Source: PLanc-01 sp035342095
Lineage (GTDB): Bacteria > Planctomycetota > Phycisphaerae > Sedimentisphaerales > Anaerobacaceae
Length of the DNA: 64,000 nt
Direction of reading: 5' to 3'
NCBI GenBank assembly: GCA_035342095.1
Contig: DAOQWL010000008.1
Span: 1 to 64,000, forward strand
Made by a program: the position numbers and the translations under genes. The notes beneath the pieces were generated by a model that saw only the letters and a program-made list of their open reading frames with translations, was not told where the DNA came from and searched no databases. Shown here one piece after another: positions 46,573 to 54,700 of the stretch (positions are counted from its first letter, which is position 1; each line of letters opens with the position of its first letter).

Positions 46573-46884
46573 GATGTGGCTCGTGACTCGTACCCCGTGA
46601 CTTGTCGCGAGGCTTTCGAGCTGAGGCAAGAGGATTGAAGCAGACTCCGCCAAGGCGGGGAAATATAGGTTAGGGATGACCACTTTGCGAGGTCGTTCAT
46701 GACAACCCCTGAAGCACCAAGCACGCGGAGTATGCGTGCATTTGGAAAGCCGATGTCAGTGGGCATGGGTCGAGGACTGGAGGACGAGAAGGAGGTGAGA
46801 GCCATGATTCGGGGACCGTGAGTCTGAACACGTCTGCGGATGGGATTGTCGCACAAGATACATCGATATGTTGGAGGTTCTGCT
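46573..46884 (+). other. Gene-free spacer before the Cys-rich secreted protein
   Basis: No supportable gene is visible in these 312 bases. Short frames lack start signals and protein character. I see no clear promoter or terminator. Confidence 0.35.
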
Positions 46885-47253
46885 ATGAAGAAGAGACTGT
46901 CACAGCTTATACTGCTGGTTGGAATCGTGGTGGGCATGACCGCTGTCTGGGTGGGGTCTACGCCATTTGTGGGAGTCAATGGCCCAGTTCTGGGTGGCAT
47001 GTTCTACAGCGCCTGGGTAGACCACAATTATCTTGTTGCCACAACGCTCCCCGACTACGACTATTGTCTAGGCACAACGTCACTGCCATGCAGCGAGTAT
47101 GGGCGCTACAACTGCTGGGGTGGGAATGTGACCGTGGCGGTGTCTGACAGCGAAATCACGGGGTTGACGATCTTTGCCGATGGTCTGTCTGCATGCAGCG
47201 GAGACCATCCGCGCTGCACAACCTTGTACGATGCGAGTTGTGAGACTTACTGA
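46885..47253 (+). CDS. Small Cys-rich exported protein, unknown function
   Basis: A 122-residue protein. The ATG at 46885 follows GGAGG and opens a signal peptide (MKKRLSQLILLVGIVVGMTA). The mature part has six cysteines (YCLG, PCSEY, NCWGG, ACSGD, RCTT, SCETY), an arrangement suited to three disulphides, with no catalytic motif I know. It sits just upstream of the interrupted C39-like/rhodanese gene and a MauE-type redox protein. Those neighbours suggest it might be a substrate or partner of that membrane redox or proteolytic system. The family is not recognised. Confidence 0.6.
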   Translation: MKKRLSQLILLVGIVVGMTAVWVGSTPFVGVNGPVLGGMFYSAWVDHNYLVATTLPDYDYCLGTTSLPCSEYGRYNCWGGNVTVAVSDSEITGLTIFADGLSACSGDHPRCTTLYDASCETY

Positions 47254-47416
47254 GAGTGGTGTCCGGTGCTGTTGCCCAACCACCGTGCCGATGGCACAAC
47301 CAAGTGCGGAGCGCCACGCGCGGCGCTCCGCACTCGAATATAGGTTCCTGGGGAGCAGCAACTCCGCAAAAGGACCCTCGCCGGGCGGGAGCATGGATGC
47401 CCGCAAGGAGAATAAG

Positions 47417-47845
47417 ATGTTTATGCCCACGTCGCGTCTCTTCTTTGCGGTTGCTCTAATCCAAATTTCTGGCGTCGCGAGCCCGCGGGACGCCGGCGGA
47501 CTCTTAGATCGCTACACAGCCGACGCGGATCAAGCCACCTCGTGGCGACTCTCCTGCAAGAGTACGCAGGACTATCACCTGTTTGACGATCCGAACAGGG
47601 TTGACTTGCGCTATCGGACATCGGATGTGTATTCCGATGGAGAGCGCGTGGCTTGGTCCCGCCGACAATGGGGAGGTGCCGTAGGGACAAGGATGTGCCT
47701 TCCCGAGGAGAAAGCGAGCTATCACAGCATCGTCTGGGATGGGCAAGCCTTCAGCAACTACCGGACAAAGAGCAAGAATGCAAAAGGGGTCATTTTTGTC
47801 GATCCGCACCCCAATCCGCGGGACGTGAAATCTCTACGCTGTTGA
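47417..47845 (+). CDS. N-terminal part of the UGA-interrupted C39-like/rhodanese protein
   Basis: 142 residues from the ATG at 47417 (AAGGAG six bases upstream) to TGA at 47843-47845. They begin with a signal peptide (SRLFFAVALIQISGVASPRD) and then a LolA-like beta-rich domain (SWRLSCKSTQDYHLFDDP, VYSDGERVAWSRRQWGG). The same frame continues immediately after the TGA into the next feature without another stop for 607 codons. The domain is clearly unfinished at the TGA, so this is the front of one gene rather than a separate short protein. The base after the stop is C, the context most prone to read-through. Confidence 0.65.
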   Translation: MFMPTSRLFFAVALIQISGVASPRDAGGLLDRYTADADQATSWRLSCKSTQDYHLFDDPNRVDLRYRTSDVYSDGERVAWSRRQWGGAVGTRMCLPEEKASYHSIVWDGQAFSNYRTKSKNAKGVIFVDPHPNPRDVKSLRC

Positions 47846-47848
47846 CAT

Positions 47849-49669
47849 GTGGCGGCCCCCTTGTTTGGCTGCTATCCGAATGCCTACGCGCGAGTCGATC
47901 ACATTGTGCGCGACGCTCGGGACGTCACCTTGCGTGAGCAGACCGAACCGGTCCATGGCGTGGCTTGCTTCGTGGTCGACGCGAAAACAAAGTACGGCGA
48001 CTATACGCTCTGGATCGACCCGGAACATGGATTCAACGTCGCCAAGGCTCAGATTCACGCGAGCCAGGAACAGAAACATTGGTATCTTGACAAGCCCGTG
48101 CGTGGGAACTGGAGCTCCATGATCGAGATATCGCAATTCCGGGAGTTCAACGGGATGTGGGTGGCAATCGAGGGGACGGTGGACCAGTTGTTTGACCTCC
48201 CCCAAGGGGGCAGTCACACCTCGAAATCCTGTATCCAGGTGACAGAATTGTCTCTGAACCCCGATCACGAATCCCTGGGGTCATTTGCGCACGGGGATGT
48301 TGTTGACGGGACATGGGGTTGGGTTGCGCCTTACGACCACATCAAATGCATCTGGGAGAAAGGCACATTTACGCCCATGTTTGACCACGACGCGGTCAGA
48401 CAGATCGATGAAACGATAGCGACCCTGCTGGCAGAACAGAAGGGGGAGTCTCCTGCGGACTTGACGGATGCCTCCCGGCCCGGCACATCCGATATTGCAC
48501 CAAGCTCCGATCCGACGCTGTCTCCCCAACAAGAAGATGGCGCAATCCATGCGGAAGGGGAGGCGGGCTCCTCTGCGCCGGAATCGCAAGGGAATGTGAA
48601 GACGAAGAACCGCAGGGCGCCCTATCCCCACTGCGGTCTCTATTGTGTGTATTCGATGACCGGACTGCTGGGACAACAGGTGGATTTCGAGAGTCTAATG
48701 AAGCCAAAATACCTTGGGGCTCGCGAGGGCAGTTCCCTCCTGGAATTGCGTCAGGCGGCCCTCGATTTGGGTCTTGAGACGGAGCCTGTGGGCAGATTGA
48801 GCGCACCAGGATTGAGCCATTGCCCCTATCCGGCGATTCTCCATGTCAGGTTATATCCGGAATCCCCGAAGTACGACCATTACGAGTTGTTCCTGGGCGT
48901 GGAGCAGGGAAAGGCGAAGCTGTTCAATCCACCCCAGGCGCCGCGATTGGTTTCGTTCCCAGACCTCGCGACACGCTGGGACGGCAGCGCGTTGTTCATC
49001 TCCAGAGCTCCGATTGAGACCGATCTTATTCTTGCTGCCGACCGGCAGCATCTCCTGTGGTACAGCATGATTGGCTTGCTGGTGATTCTGGCAGGGCACA
49101 TCGGCAGGCGGGTCTGGCTGTCGCTGATGCCGCGGATCACGCGTCGCTGGGCTTTGGGCCTGACAGTGGGACAGGTGTCGGCGCTGGCACTGGCTGCAGT
49201 GCTGTGTGCCGGTGCTTATCACCTCTTCAGCGAGGGAGGATTGCTGGCCAACGCGGTGGCAACCCAAGCACTCCAGAAAGGCTACGCAGGCACCTTCATT
49301 CCGAAGGTGCGAGAAGAAACGGTCAACAGACTGCTTGGGACTGATGCTGTCTTCATCGATGCCAGGCTGCCAGCGGACTACAATAGTGGCCATCTCGACG
49401 GCGCGATCAGCCTGCCGGTCAACGCAGATGATACTCTGTGGAAAGAGACGTTGGCGAGGATTCCTCAGGGCCGCCCCATCATCACGTATTGCCAGAGCGC
49501 GGGCTGCAAGTACGCCGAGAAGGTCTCGTTGCGATTGATCGAGGAAGGCTACTCGGATATCTCGATCTTCAGAGGAGGATGGGCGGAATGGACCGCCAGA
49601 GAAAAAGCCGAACAAAGCAGAGTATCGCGCGTTCAGCACGGAACCGGATTCATAGGAGATTCGCGATGA
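47849..49669 (+). CDS. C-terminal part: C39-like, transmembrane and rhodanese domains
   Basis: 606 residues read from the first GTG after the in-frame TGA. There is no Shine-Dalgarno, so an independent start is doubtful. Residues 1-185 finish the LolA-like domain (FGCYPNAYARVDHI, GDYTLWIDPEHGFNVAKAQI). A linker rich in Ser and Asp follows. A papain-like C39-type domain covers about 260-390, with Cys in PHCGLYCVYSM, His in KYDHYELFLGV and Asn in LFNPPQ. Two membrane helices lie near 405-425 and 440-465. A rhodanese domain closes the protein (VFIDARLPADYNSGHLDGAI, catalytic Cys in ITYCQSAGC). The stop overlaps the next start (ATGA). Likely role: periplasmic peptide or sulphur handling at the membrane; the substrate is unknown. 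Confidence 0.65.
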   Translation: MAAPLFGCYPNAYARVDHIVRDARDVTLREQTEPVHGVACFVVDAKTKYGDYTLWIDPEHGFNVAKAQIHASQEQKHWYLDKPVRGNWSSMIEISQFREFNGMWVAIEGTVDQLFDLPQGGSHTSKSCIQVTELSLNPDHESLGSFAHGDVVDGTWGWVAPYDHIKCIWEKGTFTPMFDHDAVRQIDETIATLLAEQKGESPADLTDASRPGTSDIAPSSDPTLSPQQEDGAIHAEGEAGSSAPESQGNVKTKNRRAPYPHCGLYCVYSMTGLLGQQVDFESLMKPKYLGAREGSSLLELRQAALDLGLETEPVGRLSAPGLSHCPYPAILHVRLYPESPKYDHYELFLGVEQGKAKLFNPPQAPRLVSFPDLATRWDGSALFISRAPIETDLILAADRQHLLWYSMIGLLVILAGHIGRRVWLSLMPRITRRWALGLTVGQVSALALAAVLCAGAYHLFSEGGLLANAVATQALQKGYAGTFIPKVREETVNRLLGTDAVFIDARLPADYNSGHLDGAISLPVNADDTLWKETLARIPQGRPIITYCQSAGCKYAEKVSLRLIEEGYSDISIFRGGWAEWTAREKAEQSRVSRVQHGTGFIGDSR

Positions 49670-50181
49670 GACTGAGGCGATTGGTGCCGAGTGGGGCCTC
49701 GACGTTGTCGGTTTTTGTCCTTGTCGTTCGGCTGGGCCTGGGGTTCATGTTCATCGCCAGCAGCGTGCCGAAGATTCGGCAGCCGTATGTGTTCCTCGGC
49801 AGCGTCTACGGGTATGAGCTGGTCGGGCCGCAGATGGGTGTACTCGTGGCGATGGTGCTGCCCTGGGTGGAACTGTTCGCGGGCGTCTGCCTGGTCGGCG
49901 GGGTGTTCGTGGGCGGGGCGCTGCTGGCGAGTGTGGGCATGGGTGCGATGTTCACGTTTGTGTTGGCGTGGGCGTTGTGGTGGCATCTGGATATCAGTTG
50001 CGGCTGCTTCAGCAGTTCAGCGGCAGGGAAGATCAGCTACCTGACCCTGGTCCGGGCGATCTTGATATTGTTTGTCAGTGCGGCAGCCTACGCCGGGGCC
50101 ATCCTTCTGCAACCCCGGCAATTCCTCGCGAGCGAGCCCGCGACCCTGAGTCCTGGATCGAGACCGACTCGCGATGATTGA
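49666..50181 (+). CDS. MauE/DoxX-like membrane protein
   Basis: A 171-residue integral membrane protein with four predicted helices. It resembles the MauE branch of the DoxX family: LGLGFMFIASSVPKIRQPYV at the N-terminus, VLPWVELFAGVCLVGG in the middle, and the paired cysteines ISCGCFSS near residue 110. MauE and relatives support periplasmic disulphide chemistry during protein maturation. The start overlaps the rhodanese-protein stop by four bases (ATGA), with AGGAG upstream, so translation is coupled. The rhodanese-MauE combination suggests joint handling of thiols or sulphur at the membrane; the Cys-rich exported protein upstream could be a client. Confidence 0.8.
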   Translation: MRLRRLVPSGASTLSVFVLVVRLGLGFMFIASSVPKIRQPYVFLGSVYGYELVGPQMGVLVAMVLPWVELFAGVCLVGGVFVGGALLASVGMGAMFTFVLAWALWWHLDISCGCFSSSAAGKISYLTLVRAILILFVSAAAYAGAILLQPRQFLASEPATLSPGSRPTRDD

Positions 50182-50321
50182 CTCTCTCGTGTCTGCGGCA
50201 TACTATGGGGGTACGGCTTGGGATGTGACCGCCGTCCGGATTCAAACCGTGGGCCGGATAGAAACGAACTGTCAACGGCAGATGCCTCCTGCGCCCCAGG
50301 GGCCAGGTTTCTCTATCACGT

Positions 50322-51065
50322 ATGTCCGAGAGTCTATTCTATCATCTGGGGCGCAAGATGGCTCCGAAGCTCCGCAAGGCGCGGTGGCTGTGGACCTCCG
50401 CGACGGGGACCGAGTCCGAGACGATCCAACTGGAGCATGGCGTCGGGCTGGACCTGGCCCACGAGGCCCGAGGGCAGCTCCAGATGGATGCGGACCCGAA
50501 GACCAGAGCGCTTCTGGACGAGATCGGCCCGCGTCTGGTCGCCCACGTGGCCAATAAGCTGCGCAGGTTTCAGTTCGACGCCTTCCTGTGCGGCGAGCCG
50601 AACGCCTTCGCTCTGCCCGGCGGATTCGTGTTTATAGGTCGCCCCCTCCTCGACCTGTGCGGCTGGAACGAGCACGAGATCGCCTTCATCCTGGGTCACG
50701 AGATGGGCCACGTCCTCAAAGGGCACGCCATCGACCGCATCATGACGAATTCCGCAGTGGCCGCTGCTGCCCGCGCCCCGATCCGCAGTCCGCTGGGCGT
50801 CTGGCTGCGGAACGTGGGCGTCCGCTTCCTTGAAACCGCCTATTCCCGTGACAACGAGCTGGAGGCCGACAGGCTGGGGGTCCGCTTAGTCGCCGCAGCG
50901 GGCTACGACCCGCAGGGCGCGATCCGCCTGCTGACCCGCCTGGGTCAACTACACCAGTCCCCCGACCCGCTGACCCTGGGCGAGTACCTCTCCACGCACC
51001 CCACCGCGGAAGTCCGCATCCAGGCGATCCGCGGCTACCTCGCCACCCGTCCCGCCGCGTCTTGA
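50322..51065 (+). CDS. M48 family metalloprotease
   Basis: A 247-residue zinc protease. The metal site is HEMGH near residue 125 within the family context FILGHEMGHVLKGHAIDRIM. The third ligand lies in NELEADRLGVRLVAAAGYDP, and the usual C-terminal STHPTAEVRIQAIRGYL follows. It has no visible signal peptide or membrane helix, unlike HtpX or BepA, so it is either cytoplasmic or has an N-terminus not captured here. M48 peptidases often act in quality control of envelope proteins. The start is taken at the ATG at 50322; no good Shine-Dalgarno is visible, so the start is uncertain. No clear operon link to neighbours. Confidence 0.85.
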   Translation: MSESLFYHLGRKMAPKLRKARWLWTSATGTESETIQLEHGVGLDLAHEARGQLQMDADPKTRALLDEIGPRLVAHVANKLRRFQFDAFLCGEPNAFALPGGFVFIGRPLLDLCGWNEHEIAFILGHEMGHVLKGHAIDRIMTNSAVAAAARAPIRSPLGVWLRNVGVRFLETAYSRDNELEADRLGVRLVAAAGYDPQGAIRLLTRLGQLHQSPDPLTLGEYLSTHPTAEVRIQAIRGYLATRPAAS

Positions 51066-51174
51066 CAACTCGGCCCCGCCGAGCGGTTTGACCAGCTCCA
51101 GTGGAAGCTGACCAAGTGACAGGAGTCGCTTCGAACGGTTGTTCTCCTCCAGCCTGTGGGCTCCGACCGTGCGG

Positions 51175-51516
51175 TCAGCCCAACTCGGTGTACTTGTCCG
51201 CGCGGCCTTTGGCCTTGTGGACGGGGTACTTGACCTTGTTCTTTTCGAGCTTGCGGCTGGCGGCGTCGACGATGTCGATGCCCAGCTTGTCCGCGAGGTT
51301 CAGCAGGCAGATGGTCACGTCGCCGATCTCCTCTTCCACTGCGGCCCGCTTGGCTGGGGGCAGGTCCCGGCTCTGTTGCTCCGAGAGCCACTGGAACTGC
51401 TCGAGCAATTCGCCCACTTCCGCGGCCAGGCACATCGCGAGGTTCTTGGGCGAGTGGTACTGTTCCCAGTCCCGCTGACGGTTGAAATCCCGGATTCGTT
51501 GAATCAGCTCTTGCAC
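51175..51516 (-). CDS. MazG-like nucleotide pyrophosphohydrolase
   Basis: A 113-residue all-alpha NTP pyrophosphatase of the MazG/RS21-C6 (dCTPase-like) group. The metal-binding helices carry EVGELLEQFQW near residue 33 and EEEIGDVTICLLNLADKLGI near 62, the EExxE/ExxD pattern of the family. The C-terminus KLEKNKVKYPVHKAKGRADK is typical of the short single-domain members. It likely removes non-canonical or excess nucleotide triphosphates. It starts at the GTG at 51516 with GAGGGGG upstream. It is convergent with the M48 gene and divergent from the lamin-tail/CotH gene, hence a single-gene unit. Confidence 0.88.
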   Translation of the reverse strand: MQELIQRIRDFNRQRDWEQYHSPKNLAMCLAAEVGELLEQFQWLSEQQSRDLPPAKRAAVEEEIGDVTICLLNLADKLGIDIVDAASRKLEKNKVKYPVHKAKGRADKYTELG

Positions 51517-51775
51517 GGGAACCCCCTCGGTGTTTTCGATTTATGATTAACAGTTAACGATTCGGTCATCCTGGGCCGTGGGCGAAGGACCTGGGCGCCA
51601 GTCCCGAGGTCTCTCTCGGTTCTCGGCCAGATCCTTCACTCCGCTGTGCTGCGTTCAGGATGACAACCGCGGCACGCGGCTCAATCGTAAGTTGCAAATC
51701 ACAAATAGTAAATCCCCAAGGGCCGTTGCGGCGATCCGCGAGGGGAATTCGTTCGATTCGCGGGCCGGGATTTGC

Positions 51776-51781
51776 TATACT
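51776..51781 (+). promoter_or_regulatory. Candidate -10 box for the lamin-tail/CotH gene
   Basis: TATACT lies seven bases before the in-frame ATG at 51789, so a transcript from it would be leaderless or nearly so. The -35 region is poor. Confidence 0.3.
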
Positions 51782-51788
51782 ACGGAAG

Positions 51789-54700
51789 ATGGAGAAGAGG
51801 GGAGGAGAACGTGGTGAATGTGCGTATGTGGAGCATCGAGTGGCAAGTCGTAGTCCAGTCCGAGAACATCGCGAGAAACACTCTGTTTTGTCCCTCATCG
51901 CTGGTATCGTGCTCCTGGGGTCGGGTCTGGCGCGGGCCCAGGTGGTGATCAACGAGGTGATGGCCTCGAATGTGGAATCGTATGCCGATCCGCAGGGCGA
52001 GTACGACGATTGGATCGAGCTGTACAACGCCGGCGACGTCTCCGTGAACCTGTGCGGGATGTATCTGACCGACGACAAGGACGAGCCGACCAAGTGGCAA
52101 ATCCCGGCGGCCAGCGGAAAGTCCACCCCCCTGGGCGCCGGCCGATACCTGGTCATCTGGATGGACGGGGACACGGACGATTTCGTGCCGGTCGAGCCAT
52201 CGGGCACGCGGACGAGCGACCTGCCGGCCTCGGGGTTCCACGCCGGCTTTCGCCTGGACGCCGGCGGCGACAAGGTCCATCTGTTCGACGCCGACGGCGT
52301 GACGCGGATCGACAGCCTGGTCTTCGACGAGCAGACGCCGGACGTCTCCTATGGCCGCTATCCCGACGGCGGGGACACCCTGCGGTTCTTCGGCGAGCCG
52401 ACGCCCGGCGCCGCCAACAACGAAGGCTACCTCGGCCAGGTCGCGCCGCTGAGGTTCAGCCACGAGCGGGGGTTCTACTCCGCCGCCGTGACGCGAGACG
52501 GCCGCGAGCCAGGCTTCTATCTGACGATGACCACAGCCACCCCGGACGCCGAAATCGTCTACACGCTGGGTGGGGTTGCCCCAGACGATGACTCTACATC
52601 CTATCGGGTCCCGCCGGGAATCGTCTACACCGGGCCGATCCGTGTCGTCAGCACGACCTGCGTGCGGGCGATGGCCCGCAAGGCCGGCTGGAAATCCACT
52701 AAGATCTACACCCAGACCTTTCTCTTCGACATCCGCGATTCGGTGAAGTCGCTGCCGATTGTCTCCCTCGTCGGCGATGCGAAGAAGACCTTCTACGAGC
52801 CCGACGGCGTGATGGCCATCGTCGGCGGCACGCGCACTTCCGACGGCGTATGGACCTCCAGCGGCGCGGGCAGCTACAACAACATACTGAACCGGGAGCT
52901 GGAGCGTCCCGTCTCGGTCGAGTGGTTTGTGGCAGGCGAGGACGACGCCTTCCAGGTCGATTGCGGTCTGCGAGTTCACGGCAGTGACTACACGCGGCCT
53001 CGCTACATCCGCCAGAGCGGCTACTGGTCCGATTACCGAGGCAAGATCGGTCTGCGACTGTACTTCCGAAGCGAGTACGGCCAGCGACGCCTGGAATACC
53101 CGCTGTTTCCGCTCTCCGAGGCCGAGCAGTTCGCGACGGTCATCCTCCGCGCGGGCCACAACGATCCCTTCAACCCCTTCATCAGGGACGAGCTGGTCCG
53201 TCGGCTCCACCGGGACATGGGCCAGGTCGCCTGTATGGGCGCCTTCGCCAATCTGTTCATCAACGGCGAGCACAAGGGCTACTACAACCCCACCGAGCAG
53301 GTGACGGAGGAATCGTGCCAGGAGTGGTTCGACAGCGACGAATCCTGGGACGTGATGACCATGAACGGCATCCGGGACGGCGATACGGAATCCTGGAACG
53401 CCATGCTCCGCTATGCCCAAAACAACAACCTGGCCGATCCGGCGGCCTACGCCGGGATGTGCGAGAAGCTCGACGTCGTCTGTTTCATCGACTACCTGAT
53501 CGCCCGTCTGTGGCCCAACGACTGGGATTGGCCGCAGAACAACTGGTCGGCCGCCTGCGAGCGGTCCGCGACGGGCAAGTGGAAGTTCTTCGTGTGGGAC
53601 GCGGAAGGCACGTTCGAGTCCGGCCAGTTGTACGACAGCCGGTTTGGCGAGTTGAACAGTCAGGGCAACCCGAATGCCAACCTCTACCGGGCGCTCAAGG
53701 CAAACGCGAGTTTCAGACTCCTGTTTGCCGACCGCCTCTATCAGCACTTCTTCAACGGCGGCGCATTGACCCGGGAGAATGTCACTTGGCGGTTCTCCCA
53801 GATGCAGGAAGAGCTCGACGGGGTCATCCCCAGCCTGAACACATACATCATCGATACGTGGACGCCGAACCGTCACGCCATCTTCCTGAACGCCTGCGCC
53901 GGCGAGGGCGTGTACACATTCGCGGGCCCAAGCTTCGCCGTCGGCGGCGTGTCGAAGTACGGGGCGTACCTCGACATCGGCGAGTCGGTCGAGATCGTGT
54001 CCCCGGTCACTGGGTTGCCGGTCTACTACACGCTCGACGGGAACGACCCGGTCCCCTCCATCTCGACGTATTCGCAGACGTCCCTCTCGACCACCCTGGT
54101 GGCTGCCGATGCGCCCAAGCGGGTCCTGGTCCCGACCGACGCGAGTGACGGGAATTGGCAGTCCCTGCGTGCGAAGGACTCCAATTGGCTGCTGTGTTCG
54201 GGCGCTCCCGGCGGTGTCGGCTACGAGCGGGGCTCCGGCTACGAGGACTCCATCAGCCTGGACGTCGGCAGCCTGATGTACAACCTGAACGGCTCCTGCT
54301 ACATCCGCATTCCTTTCCAGTTCAGCGGCAGCTCGAGCGGTTTCGAGACCCTGACCCTGAGGATGCAGTACGACGACGGATTCGTCGCCTATCTGAACGG
54401 CGAGGAAGTGGCCCGGCGCAACTTCGAGGGCGAACCTGCGTGGAATTCCATCGCGAGCGCCGGCCATGACGATACGGCTGCGGAAACCTTCGAGGCCATC
54501 GACGTGTCTGCATACCTCAGCAAGCTCCGCCAGGGTGACAACATCCTGGCTATCCACGGCCTGAACGCGGGAATCGGAAGCTCCGATTTTCTGATTGGAG
54601 CCACCCTTACCGCCGGTCAGGCCGCGGTCGTCGAGGACACGGTCGGACAGCATGAGTATTCCTCGCCGCTGACGCTGACCATGAGCACTCGGATCAAGGC

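Noticed and set aside
47843..47885. SECIS element for selenocysteine at the in-frame UGA
   Set aside because: A short hairpin exists, but the stem begins very close to the UGA, the loop does not match the bacterial consensus, and no selenoprotein family or selenocysteine-inserting gene is seen.
51745..51765. T-loop-like GTTCGATTC suggesting a tRNA
   Set aside because: The flanking bases do not form a T-stem, and no acceptor or anticodon arms can be drawn.
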